A program made the position numbers and the translations under genes. The notes beneath the pieces were generated by a model, which saw only the letters and a list, made by a program, of their open reading frames with translations, was not told the DNA's origin and did not search any database. Of a DNA stretch of 64,000 bases, positions 1 to 7,731 are shown piece by piece. Position 1 is the first letter of the stretch, and each line of letters begins with the position of its first letter. The DNA lies in the NCBI GenBank assembly GCA_965234325.1, contig OZ248416.1, positions 294,394 to 358,393 on the forward strand, in the 5' to 3' direction. The DNA comes from Limnohabitans kasalickyi (GTDB lineage Bacteria > Pseudomonadota > Gammaproteobacteria > Burkholderiales > Burkholderiaceae_C).

Positions 1-315
1 GCCCAGGCTCGGGTCAGCTTGAAATTTGAAGCGAGCGATGCATTCAGACCATGGGAATGAGTAACTCACCGCTGCCACGCAGGCATCCAGTGGCGGCGGG
101 TTTTGGGTGCATGGGTGGCAAGTGGCTTGATTGAGGGTCAGGGCGCAGCTTGGGCAGCGTACCCGCGGTTGTGCATAGAGGGCTATGCAGTTTTCACACA
201 CGGGTCGGCTAGGCCAAGCTTGGCAAACATGGCACAGGCTTGGCCAATGGTGCAACTTGAGAAATGAGTTCAACCCAAGTCCGAACAAGGCTTTGCTGCG
301 GGATGCAAACGTCAT
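1..315 (-). CDS. comF: ComF family protein, N-terminal part (runs off the window)
   Basis: The minus strand is open from an ATG at 315 to the window edge (105 codons). Four CxxC pairs lie within about 50 residues (CHVC, CENC, CPSC, CHPC), followed by a PPPLDACVAAVSYSFPW stretch. That is the zinc-finger start and entry to the phosphoribosyltransferase-like fold of ComF proteins, which are needed for DNA uptake in naturally competent bacteria. The catalytic-like C-terminal half lies outside the window. The gene is divergent from the methyltransferase at 337, with only 21 bases between the two start codons, so their promoters must overlap coding sequence or the true comF start lies further in. 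Confidence 0.85.
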   Translation of the reverse strand, partial: MTFASRSKALFGLGLNSFLKLHHWPSLCHVCQAWPSRPVCENCIALYAQPRVRCPSCALTLNQATCHPCTQNPPPLDACVAAVSYSFPWSECIARFKFQADPSLG

Positions 316-336
316 GCCTCAATATACTGCTGACCC

Positions 337-1239
337 ATGCCCGAACTTGTCACTGACTCCCCCCCAACCCTTGACCCTATTGCCAGCGCCCGTTGGGCGC
401 AGTGGCCCCACGCGCAGTCGCCTTGGCTGAATGAAGAGGTCGGGCGTCGAATGGCAGACCGCCTGCAATGGATTCGTCTCGAACCGCAACGCTGGGTGGA
501 CTGGGCACCTCTGAGCGGAGGTCTCCAAACTCACAGAACCGTGCAGGCTCGCTACCCCAAGGCCTTGTGTGATGTGGTGGAGTCCACTGCAGCGCTTGCT
601 GCAAGGGCTAAAAAAGAGCTGCAAGCCCCTTGGTGGCAGAGGTTGGCGCGTTCTGATGTCGTGTCAATGGACCAACCCGAATCCGGCGCAGCAGAGATGG
701 TGTGGGCCAATATGGCGCTGCATACCGCCGCTGACCCACAGGCTTTGTTGCGTCAATGGCACGATTTGCTGGCAGTCGACGGATTTTTGATGTTCTCGTG
801 TCTTGGGCCTGACACCCTGCGTGAGTTGCATGCCGCCTACGACAAAGCGGGTTGGCCACCAGCCAGCCATGCGTTCACCGATATGCACGATTGGGGTGAT
901 ATGTTGGTACAAGCAGGTTTTGCGGAGCCCGTCATGGACATGGAGCGCATCACCCTCACGTATGACAGCCCAGCGAGCCTGATCGCCGAATGCCGAGTTT
1001 TGGGTCGTAATTTGCACCGCGGTCGATTTGCCAATTTGCGTGGACGGACCTGGCGTGCCCAGCTGGAGCAGATCTTGTCGACGCTGGCTCAACCCTCGCA
1101 AGACGGACGATTGGTGGTCACGGTTGAGGTCATTTACGGCCATGCCTTGAAACCCTTACCACGTGCCAAGATGAGCAGTGAAAGCACCGTGACACTTCAG
1201 GCCATGAGGTCTCTGCTGAATCAGTCGAAGCGCGGTTGA
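337..1239 (+). CDS. BioC-like SAM-dependent methyltransferase family protein
   Basis: A 300 aa protein whose second half reads like BioC (malonyl-ACP O-methyltransferase of biotin synthesis): WANMALH, a DPQALLRQWHDLL helix, the SCLGPDTLREL strand-loop, then FTDMHDWGDMLVQAGF. The region that should hold the SAM-binding glycine motif (about residues 54-80) reads WVDWAPLSGGLQ instead of a DxGxGxG motif, so cofactor binding may be altered or lost. BioC proteins are usually 250-300 aa, so the length fits. Its place beside comF rather than a bio operon gives no pathway support, so I do not assign bioC. Divergent from comF and followed by coxB. Confidence 0.75.
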   Translation: MPELVTDSPPTLDPIASARWAQWPHAQSPWLNEEVGRRMADRLQWIRLEPQRWVDWAPLSGGLQTHRTVQARYPKALCDVVESTAALAARAKKELQAPWWQRLARSDVVSMDQPESGAAEMVWANMALHTAADPQALLRQWHDLLAVDGFLMFSCLGPDTLRELHAAYDKAGWPPASHAFTDMHDWGDMLVQAGFAEPVMDMERITLTYDSPASLIAECRVLGRNLHRGRFANLRGRTWRAQLEQILSTLAQPSQDGRLVVTVEVIYGHALKPLPRAKMSSESTVTLQAMRSLLNQSKRG

Positions 1240-1242
1240 GGC

Positions 1243-1271
1243 TTGCTAGAATGCGAGTTGGATTTTTTATA
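1243..1271 (+). promoter_or_regulatory. Possible sigma-70 promoter of the cytochrome oxidase operon
   Basis: TTGCTA (1243-1248), a 17-base spacer and TTTATA (1266-1271) lie just after the methyltransferase stop. They would give a leader of about 85 bases before coxB. The match is moderate and no other candidate in the 122-base gap is better. Confidence 0.3.
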
Positions 1272-1361
1272 GGGCAAACACCAACCCTCGATGCTGAGTC
1301 AAATCAGTATTTGACGTGTGTTTGTAAAGCTGAGGGCTATCAATTGAGGCAATCTAACGTG

Positions 1362-2528
1362 ATGAAGAACAATCTTTTACAAAAGGTGGCTTCGGGTTTG
1401 CTGTTCGCCGCCGCCTGGGCGAGTACAGCAGCTTGGGCTGTGAATGACTTGCCTGGAGGTCCAGGCGTGCGACAACTGAACTTGCAGGTCGGCGCGACAA
1501 AAATTGCCCAAGAGCAAGCTTGGCTGCATTGGTTCATGTTGATCATCTGTACAGTCATTTTTGTGGCTGTATTTGGTGTGATGTTTTATTCGATTTGGAA
1601 ACACCGCAAATCAGTGGGCCACAAGCCAGCTACGTTTCACGAGTCTGTGAATGTTGAGATTGCATGGACCGTGATTCCTTTTGTGATCGTGATCTTGATG
1701 GCGCTGCCCGCCACCAAGGCCGTCGTGGCACAAAAAGACACGTCAAACGCTGACCTGACCATCAAAGCCACGGGTTACCAGTGGAAATGGGGTTACGACT
1801 ACATCAAAGGACAAGGCGAGGGGATTGCTTTTATCTCTACCTTGGACAATGCCCACCGCGAAATGTCTAACAACGGCGCCAAAGGCGTTGACTTGGACGA
1901 CTACTTGCTCAAAGTGGACAATCCTTTGGTGGTCCCCGTCAATCAAAAAGTTCGCATCATCACCACGGCCAATGACGTGATTCACGCCTTTGCAGTGCCC
2001 TCTTTGGGTGTGAAGCAAGATGCCATTCCTGGCTTTGTTCGTGACACTTGGTTCCGTGCTGAAACCGTGGGTGACTATCACGGTCAATGCCAAGAGCTTT
2101 GCGGTAAAGAACATGCTTACATGCCCATCCACGTTAAGGTGGTGAGCGCAGAAGACTACACCGTCTGGGTGGCAGACCAACAAAAGAAGATGGCCGCGTT
2201 GCAAGACGATCCATCCAAAGTTTGGACGTTGGACGACATCACCAAGCGCGGTGAAAAGGTCTACGCTGCCAACTGTTCAGCCTGTCATCAGCCTAACGGC
2301 AAAGGCGCAGGCCCAATCAAGCCACTCGACGGCGCGGCCGTTGTGTTGGATGCTGACAAGCTCAAGGAAATCAAAGTGTTGTTGAACGGTCAAAACAATT
2401 TGGCGATGCCAAGCTGGAAACAGCTGAGCGACACAGACATTGCTGCCGTGATCAGCTACACCAAAAACAGTTGGTCGAACAAGACGGGTCAGGTCGTTCA
2501 GCCTGCCGACGTCAAAGCCGCCCGTTAA
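1362..2528 (+). CDS. coxB: Cytochrome c oxidase subunit II with C-terminal cytochrome c domain
   Basis: Subunit II of an aa3-type oxidase: takes electrons from cytochrome c at the CuA centre. The 388 aa protein has a signal peptide ending near AWA, two membrane helices (about residues 50-110), a cupredoxin domain with the CuA ligand pattern CQELCGKEHAYM, and a fused cytochrome c domain with haem motif CSACH and a later NLAMPSW methionine region. I start it at ATG 1362, which begins a normal signal peptide; the frame is open upstream to 1236 but that extension is not signal-like. An in-frame GTG sits directly before this ATG. First gene of the cox operon; coxA follows after 27 bases. Confidence 0.96.
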   Translation: MKNNLLQKVASGLLFAAAWASTAAWAVNDLPGGPGVRQLNLQVGATKIAQEQAWLHWFMLIICTVIFVAVFGVMFYSIWKHRKSVGHKPATFHESVNVEIAWTVIPFVIVILMALPATKAVVAQKDTSNADLTIKATGYQWKWGYDYIKGQGEGIAFISTLDNAHREMSNNGAKGVDLDDYLLKVDNPLVVPVNQKVRIITTANDVIHAFAVPSLGVKQDAIPGFVRDTWFRAETVGDYHGQCQELCGKEHAYMPIHVKVVSAEDYTVWVADQQKKMAALQDDPSKVWTLDDITKRGEKVYAANCSACHQPNGKGAGPIKPLDGAAVVLDADKLKEIKVLLNGQNNLAMPSWKQLSDTDIAAVISYTKNSWSNKTGQVVQPADVKAAR

Positions 2529-2555
2529 TTCACTAGCGTTGAGAAGGAAACAATC

Positions 2556-4184
2556 ATGAGCGCAGTCCTAGACTCTCACGGCCACGCAGTGGGTGACCAC
2601 GGCCACGACCACCACGGGGCCCCTCACGGCTGGCGCCGTTGGGTTTACGCGACCAACCACAAAGACATTGGTACTTTGTATATGTTGTTCGCATTCAGCA
2701 TGTTGATGATTGGCGGCGTTTTGGCGCTGCTGATTCGTGCAGAACTGTTCCAACCTGGCTTGCAATTGGTGAACCCTGAGTTGTTCAACCAATTCACCAC
2801 CATGCACGGTCTGATCATGGTGTTTGGCGCCATCATGCCGGCCTTCGTGGGTTTTGCAAACTGGATGATTCCGTTGCAAATCGGCGCGTCTGACATGGCT
2901 TTTGCCCGCATGAACAACTTCAGCTTTTGGTTGATGATTCCTGCAGCAGCCATGTTGGCAGGTTCGTTCTTCATGCCCGGCGGTGCTCCTGCTGCTGGTT
3001 GGACTTTGTACGCACCGTTGACCCTGCAAATGGGACCATCGATGGATGCAGGCATTTTTGCCCTGCACATCTTGGGTGCTTCGTCCATCATGGGTTCGAT
3101 CAACATCATCGTCACCATCTTGAACATGCGCGCACCTGGCATGACCTTGATGAAGATGCCCATGTTCGTTTGGACATGGTTGATCACGGCTTACTTGTTG
3201 ATCGCTGTGATGCCCGTTTTGGCTGGCGCGATCACCATGACATTGACGGATCGCCATTTCGGCACCACGTTCTTCAACCCCGCTGGTGGCGGTGACCCGA
3301 TCATGTACCAGCACATCTTCTGGTTCTTCGGTCACCCTGAGGTGTACATCATGATCTTGCCGGCCTTCGGCATCATCAGCCACATCGTGCCTGCCTTTGC
3401 CCGTAAGCGTTTGTTCGGTTATGCCTCTATGGTGTACGCCACTTCGTCGATCGCGATTTTGTCGTTCATCGTCTGGGCGCATCACATGTATGCCACCGGC
3501 ATGCCTGTGACCGGGCAGTTGTTCTTTATGTACGCCACGATGTTGATCTCTGTGCCAACAGGCGTGAAAGTGTTCAACTGGATCGCGACCATGTGGAAAG
3601 GTTCGATGACGTTCGAGACCCCCATGTTGTTTGCTGTGGGCTTCATCTTCGTGTTCACGATGGGTGGTTTCACTGGCTTGATCTTGTCGATGGCACCCAT
3701 TGACACGCAAGTGCAAGACACGTACTACGTGGTGGCTCACTTCCACTATGTGTTGGTGGCAGGCTCCTTGTTTGCCATGTTCGCTGGCTTCTACTACTGG
3801 TGCCCCAAGTGGACTGGCGTGATGTACAACGAAACACGCGGCAAGATTCACTTCTGGTGGACCCTGATCTCGTTCAACGTGACCTTCTTCCCCATGCACT
3901 TCTTGGGCTTGGCAGGCATGCCACGTCGCTACGCTGATTACCCCATGCAGTTTGCCGACTTCAACGCTTTGGCGTCGGTCGGTGCTTTCTTCTTTGGTTT
4001 TGCGCAGGTTTACTTCTTCTTGTGGGTCGTTTTGCCTGCCATGCGCGGCAACGGTGTGAAAGCTTCTGCCAAGCCATGGGAAGCTGCGGAAGGCTTGGAG
4101 TGGGAAGTTCCTTCTCCTGCACCTTTCCACACCTTTGAAAACCCACCCAAGCTGGATGCGACTGCAACCCGCGTGATTGGCTAA
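2556..4184 (+). CDS. coxA: Cytochrome c oxidase subunit I
   Basis: Catalytic subunit of the haem-copper oxidase, holding haem a, haem a3 and CuB. The 542 aa protein has about 12 membrane helices, the active-site segment GHPEVYIMILPAFG with its cross-linked His-Tyr pair, the CuB histidines in VWAHHMY, and the haem ligands in VVAHFHYVL. The N-terminus is unusually rich in histidine (HGHAVGDHGHDHHG), a possible metal-binding tail. A clear AGAAGGAA ribosome site precedes ATG 2556. This is one of the family A proton-pumping oxidases by sequence. Confidence 0.97.
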   Translation: MSAVLDSHGHAVGDHGHDHHGAPHGWRRWVYATNHKDIGTLYMLFAFSMLMIGGVLALLIRAELFQPGLQLVNPELFNQFTTMHGLIMVFGAIMPAFVGFANWMIPLQIGASDMAFARMNNFSFWLMIPAAAMLAGSFFMPGGAPAAGWTLYAPLTLQMGPSMDAGIFALHILGASSIMGSINIIVTILNMRAPGMTLMKMPMFVWTWLITAYLLIAVMPVLAGAITMTLTDRHFGTTFFNPAGGGDPIMYQHIFWFFGHPEVYIMILPAFGIISHIVPAFARKRLFGYASMVYATSSIAILSFIVWAHHMYATGMPVTGQLFFMYATMLISVPTGVKVFNWIATMWKGSMTFETPMLFAVGFIFVFTMGGFTGLILSMAPIDTQVQDTYYVVAHFHYVLVAGSLFAMFAGFYYWCPKWTGVMYNETRGKIHFWWTLISFNVTFFPMHFLGLAGMPRRYADYPMQFADFNALASVGAFFFGFAQVYFFLWVVLPAMRGNGVKASAKPWEAAEGLEWEVPSPAPFHTFENPPKLDATATRVIG

Positions 4185-4186
4185 TG

Positions 4187-4300
4187 ATGACAACGCCTGA
4201 GCAGCGCAAAAAGAACCTCCGCATGGGCCTGATCCTGGCCTCTGTGGCGGTGGTCTTCTTTGTTGGCTTTTTGGCCAAAATCATGCTGCTGAATCGCTAA
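4187..4300 (+). CDS. Small cytochrome oxidase assembly protein (37 aa)
   Basis: A 37 aa single-helix membrane protein: a charged start (TTPEQRKKNLR) then one hydrophobic segment of about 22 residues (MGLILASVAVVFFVGFLAKI). Proteins of this form lie between coxA and cox11 in many betaproteobacteria and are named cytochrome oxidase small assembly protein. Two ATGs are adjacent: the first (4184) overlaps the coxA stop, the second (4187) is used here. Translational coupling with coxA is likely, and cox11 starts four bases after the stop. Confidence 0.8.
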   Translation: MTTPEQRKKNLRMGLILASVAVVFFVGFLAKIMLLNR

Positions 4301-4304
4301 AGCC

Positions 4305-4910
4305 ATGTCGACCACGCGCAACAACTTGCTGATGTTTAAAAAGCTGCTCGTCGTGGCAGCTGGCATGTTTGCGTTTGGTTACGCCTTGGTGCCCATGTAC
4401 AAAGCAATTTGTGAGTTCACGGGCATCAACATCTTGGCTTTAGGTGAGCGTGAACTGCCAGGTTCGGGTTCTGCTCGTGCCAAAGCGACCAACACGCAAA
4501 TTGACACCAGCCGCACCATCACGGTGGAGTTTGATGCCAACGCACGTGGTCCTTGGAGGTTCAAGCCTGCGCAAAGCTCGTTGCAAGTTCATCCGGGCGA
4601 GATGATGACGGTCATGTACGAATTTGAAAACGTGCAGGACCGTGTCATGTCGGCCCAAGCCATTCCCAGTTATGCGCCTCGCCAAGCGGCAGCGCATTTC
4701 AACAAGTTGGAATGTTTTTGTTTCAACCAATACACCTTGGCGCCTGGCGAGAAAAAAGAGTGGCCTGTGGTGTTTGTGATTGACCCTAAGCTGGGCAAAG
4801 ATGTGACCACCATCACCTTGTCTTACACCTTCTTTGAAGTGGGCTCTAAAACCCCACCTGCACCGACAGCCGCTTTGAGTGTGCTGCCTAAAGTTGGAGC
4901 AGGCGTGTGA
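4305..4910 (+). CDS. ctaG: Cytochrome c oxidase assembly protein CtaG/Cox11
   Basis: Copper chaperone that delivers Cu to the CuB site of subunit I. The 201 aa protein has one N-terminal membrane helix (about residues 10-30) and a periplasmic immunoglobulin-like domain with the family's copper-binding ECFCFNQY motif (CxC pair). The AQAIPSYAPRQAAAHF region and the PVVFVIDP strand are typical of the family. Overlaps the next gene by four bases. Confidence 0.95.
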   Translation: MSTTRNNLLMFKKLLVVAAGMFAFGYALVPMYKAICEFTGINILALGERELPGSGSARAKATNTQIDTSRTITVEFDANARGPWRFKPAQSSLQVHPGEMMTVMYEFENVQDRVMSAQAIPSYAPRQAAAHFNKLECFCFNQYTLAPGEKKEWPVVFVIDPKLGKDVTTITLSYTFFEVGSKTPPAPTAALSVLPKVGAGV

Positions 4911-5101
4911 GTGACAAATCGTCTTTGTGGCACTCTGTGCGCGCTGTGGCTTGGTCATTTATCGGAATTCGCAAACGAAGCGGGTTCGAAGAGGACGTGG
5001 CCAACATCAAACCTTTGCATGTGCTGGGTGTGGGTGTTGTCGCTGCGTTGTTGTTTGTGATTGGTTTGATCGTGTTGGTCAATCTGGTCGTTGCTAAATA
5101 A
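4907..5101 (+). CDS. DUF2970 family small membrane protein
   Basis: A 64 aa protein starting at GTG 4907, overlapping the cox11 stop in a GTGA junction. It begins with a short amphipathic part (SVRAVAWSFIGIRKRSGFEED) and ends with one membrane helix (VLGVGVVAALLFVIGLIVLVNLVV). Small proteins of the DUF2970 family occupy exactly this slot between cox11 and coxC in many Burkholderiales. Function unknown; position suggests oxidase assembly or stability. Confidence 0.8.
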   Translation: MSDKSSLWHSVRAVAWSFIGIRKRSGFEEDVANIKPLHVLGVGVVAALLFVIGLIVLVNLVVAK

Positions 5102-5118
5102 GAATTGAAGGAGTGAAC

Positions 5119-6000
5119 ATGAGTAGCACCACACACGGTTCAACACCGTATTACTTTGTGCCCAGTGAATCGCGCCATCCGGCGTTTGCGGCATTGGGTT
5201 TGTTTTTTGTGATCTTGGGCGCAGGCCAATGGGTCAACGGCGCTGAGTGGGGCAAATATTGTTTGTTCTTCGGCTTGGCTTTTTGGCTCGGTGTGTTGTA
5301 CCAGTGGTTTGGCGATGCCATTTCCGAGAGCGAAGGCGGTCAGTACGGTCACAAGATTGACTTGTCTTACCGTTGGAGCATGAGTTGGTTCATCTTTTCG
5401 GAAGTGATGTTTTTTGGCGCTTTCTTCTCTGCTTTGTGGTGGGCGCGCTCGCACTCAGTGCCGATGTTGGGTAGCTTGGACAACGCCCTGCTTTGGCCAG
5501 ATTTCAAAGCTGTGTGGCCCTCAATGGCCGCTGGTATGACGGCTTCTCCTGCCGGCATCATTGAACCGTTCCAAACGATGACCCCATTTTGGTTGCCCAC
5601 CATCAACACGGCTTTGCTGTTGAGCTCTGGCGTGACCTTGACGGTGGCCCATCATGCCGTCCGTGAAAACCACCGCGCTACGGCGATCAAGTTCATGTGG
5701 TTGACCGTGCTGTTGGGTGTGGTCTTCTTGTTTGTGCAAGGCTATGAGTACTACCATGCCTACAGTGACATGAACTTGAAGCTCACTTCAGGCATCTACG
5801 GCTCTACGTTCTTCATGTTGACGGGCTTCCACGGCTTCCACGTCTTTTTGGGTATGTTGATGTTGTTGGTCATCACCCTGCGTTTACAAAAAGGTCACTT
5901 CACGGCAGACAAACACTTCGGTTTCGAAGGCGCTGCTTGGTACTGGCACTTTGTGGACGTGGTTTGGTTGGGCTTGTACATCTTGATTTACTGGCTGTAA
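5119..6000 (+). CDS. coxC: Cytochrome c oxidase subunit III
   Basis: A 293 aa integral membrane subunit of the aa3 oxidase with about seven helices. Recognisable segments are WSMSWFIFSEVMFFGAFF, the FMLTGFHGFHVFLG helix and the closing AWYWHFVDVVWLGLYILIYW, which hold conserved family residues. The ribosome site GAAGGAG (5107-5113) supports ATG 5119; an in-frame GTG at 5113 is less likely because it lies inside that site. Last gene of the first cox transcript: a strong terminator follows 22 bases later. Confidence 0.96.
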   Translation: MSSTTHGSTPYYFVPSESRHPAFAALGLFFVILGAGQWVNGAEWGKYCLFFGLAFWLGVLYQWFGDAISESEGGQYGHKIDLSYRWSMSWFIFSEVMFFGAFFSALWWARSHSVPMLGSLDNALLWPDFKAVWPSMAAGMTASPAGIIEPFQTMTPFWLPTINTALLLSSGVTLTVAHHAVRENHRATAIKFMWLTVLLGVVFLFVQGYEYYHAYSDMNLKLTSGIYGSTFFMLTGFHGFHVFLGMLMLLVITLRLQKGHFTADKHFGFEGAAWYWHFVDVVWLGLYILIYWL

Positions 6001-6021
6001 ATCGAACAGTACATTGATGAG

Positions 6022-6048
6022 AAAAGGCCGCATGTGCGGCCTTTTTTG
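6022..6048 (+). terminator. Rho-independent terminator after coxC
   Basis: Hairpin AAGGCCGCATGTGCGGCCTT followed by a T run. It also lies downstream of the small minus-strand gene at 6077-6298 and may serve both directions. Confidence 0.85.
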
Positions 6049-6076
6049 TTGAGATGAAGAACTGTGGAAGCTGGGT

Positions 6077-6298
6077 TTATTGGCCTGCTTTGATGCCTGT
6101 TGGCTGGATGTATCCCAGCTTCCAGCCGATCAAAATAAACACAAAAATCAGAATTGAGAAGCCGACCCTCAATGACAAAGCTTTCACCATACTGCTCGAT
6201 TTAGCTTGTCCGTTGCGACCATCTCGCATCATGAAGACCAGCGCAGAGCCCAAGCTCACCAAAATAGCCAAGAACGCAATTGCAACAATGAATTTCAT
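6077..6298 (-). CDS. DUF2909 twin-transmembrane small protein
   Basis: A 73 aa protein with two membrane helices (about residues 2-22 and 43-63) joined by a basic loop, ending GWKLGYIQP. This is the pattern of the DUF2909 twin-transmembrane family found in oxidase gene clusters of betaproteobacteria. The preferred start is ATG 6298 (MKFIVAI); an in-frame ATG at 6307 is possible. The coding region overlaps by about 10 bases the start of the SURF1 gene on the other strand, so the two genes share one start region in opposite directions. Confidence 0.75.
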   Translation of the reverse strand: MKFIVAIAFLAILVSLGSALVFMMRDGRNGQAKSSSMVKALSLRVGFSILIFVFILIGWKLGYIQPTGIKAGQ

Positions 6299-7061
6299 AA
6301 ACGCCATTATCACTTTACCGCGCAGCCGTGCTTTTGCATGGGTAACGCTGGCCATGTTGGTCGGTGTTGCGGTGACGGTGCGTTTGGGGTTTTGGCAACT
6401 GTCGCGAGCGGATCAAAAGCAAGCCATACATGCAGCGATCATGGCGCAGCAATCTGCGCCTGTGTTGTCTACAGAAACTTTGCTGGCGCAGCCCGGGTTG
6501 TTGAAGCAAATGCACCGTCGCGTTCAGTTGCAAGGACGCTGGTTGCATGAGCAGACCGTTTATTTGGACAACCGACCCATGCAAGGTCGCGTTGGCTTTT
6601 GGGTCGTGACGCCTTTGGTTCTGAAGGATGACACCACCGTGTTGGTGCAGCGCGGCTGGATACCACGCAACAGCCTAGACCGCACGCAACTCGCGCCGAT
6701 TGAAACGCCATCTGGGGTTGTGCGATTACAGGGGCGCTTAGCACCTGCACCTTCTCCTCTGTTGAGTTTGGTGGGTGCGCAAGAAGATATCAGCGCTGAA
6801 TCAAGGACTTCCAAGATTCGGCAAAATCTAAACATCGACCAAATGACCGCTCAAACGGGTGTCGAGTTTGCTGCGACTGTGTTGCAAACCGATCCACCAT
6901 CCGATGGCCTGTTGCGTGAGTGGCTCGAAATTTCAGCGGGGGTTGAAAAAAATCACGCTTATGCCTTTCAATGGTTTGCTTTAGCTGCTGTGCAGTTGAT
7001 GCTTTATCTTTGGTTCCAATTCATCACACCTTATCGCCATGTCCGACGCTCCACGCCCTGA
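6288..7061 (+). CDS. SURF1 family cytochrome oxidase biogenesis protein
   Basis: SURF1/Shy1 proteins help insert haem a into subunit I. This 257 aa protein has the family layout: an N-terminal helix ending in the signature VRLGFWQLSRADQK, a periplasmic domain with LDNRPMQGRVGFWVVTPL and VLVQRGWIPR, and a C-terminal helix (HAYAFQWFALAAVQLMLYL). ATG 6288 is used; it overlaps the start of the opposite-strand DUF2909 gene, so a rarer start codon a little downstream is also possible. The end overlaps the next gene by 23 bases. Confidence 0.9.
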   Translation: MNFINAIITLPRSRAFAWVTLAMLVGVAVTVRLGFWQLSRADQKQAIHAAIMAQQSAPVLSTETLLAQPGLLKQMHRRVQLQGRWLHEQTVYLDNRPMQGRVGFWVVTPLVLKDDTTVLVQRGWIPRNSLDRTQLAPIETPSGVVRLQGRLAPAPSPLLSLVGAQEDISAESRTSKIRQNLNIDQMTAQTGVEFAATVLQTDPPSDGLLREWLEISAGVEKNHAYAFQWFALAAVQLMLYLWFQFITPYRHVRRSTP

Positions 7062-7731
7062 ATCCGACCATCCTTTGGGGATGACGGTGTATGACTTGCC
7101 TTCTCCCAATGCAGTCGCACAAGCCGATGCCAAACGTACCCAGATGGGTCGGCTGCGCATGCTCGCTGTTTTGTTGATTTGCGCCGCACCTGTGCTGGCG
7201 TCTTATTTCACTTACTACGTGGTTCGCCCTGAAGGTCGGCGCAACTTTGGCGAGTTGATTCAGCCCACGCGTGCGCTGCCCAATGTGACTGTTCAAAACT
7301 TGGGCGGTCAAAAAATTCAATTGCCCCAGCTCAAAGGGCAGTGGTTGTTGGTGAGCGTGGCAGATGCTGCTTGCGATGCCGTTTGCTTACGTAATCTGTA
7401 TTTGCAACGCCAAATTTTGATGGGCCTTGGCAAAGAACGTGACCGCACCGAATGGGTTTGGTTGGTCACTGACGCAGCCCAAGTCCCCGCAGAAATTATG
7501 CCGGGCTTGAAAGAAGCCAATGTCTTGCGCGTTAACCCACAAGAACTACAACAATGGCTGGTCCCCGCCGAGGGCAAAGCCTTGTCGGATCACTTGTTTG
7601 TGGTCGACCCTCATGGCCATTGGATGATGCGATTTCCTGCGCAGCTGAGCAATGAAGAAGCAGTCAAAGCCAAAAAAGATCTCGAACGTTTGCTGCGTGC
7701 GGCAGCCTCATGGGATGAGGCGGGCCGTTGA
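7039..7731 (+). CDS. Membrane-anchored Sco-like thioredoxin-fold protein
   Basis: A 230 aa protein with one membrane helix near residues 40-62, then a periplasmic domain of thioredoxin type. It has a CxxxC pair (Cys112, Cys116 in ACDAVCLRN) and a later SDHLFVVDPHG segment (His185). That is the same spacing logic as the CPDVCP and DHS copper ligands of Sco proteins, so I read it as a Sco paralogue with a degenerate motif. Homologues sit between SURF1 and ctaA in other Comamonadaceae. Role inferred: copper or thiol handling for CuA assembly. It overlaps the end of the SURF1 gene. Confidence 0.65.
   Translation: MSDAPRPESDHPLGMTVYDLPSPNAVAQADAKRTQMGRLRMLAVLLICAAPVLASYFTYYVVRPEGRRNFGELIQPTRALPNVTVQNLGGQKIQLPQLKGQWLLVSVADAACDAVCLRNLYLQRQILMGLGKERDRTEWVWLVTDAAQVPAEIMPGLKEANVLRVNPQELQQWLVPAEGKALSDHLFVVDPHGHWMMRFPAQLSNEEAVKAKKDLERLLRAAASWDEAGR

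Noticed and set aside
1236..1361. Upstream extension of coxB
   Set aside because: The extra 42 residues are not signal-like, while ATG 1362 gives a normal signal peptide.
2568..4193. A 541-codon open frame antisense to almost all of coxA
   Set aside because: It follows from codon bias of the highly conserved coxA gene. Its product is rich in His, Gln and Arg with no domain or ribosome site.
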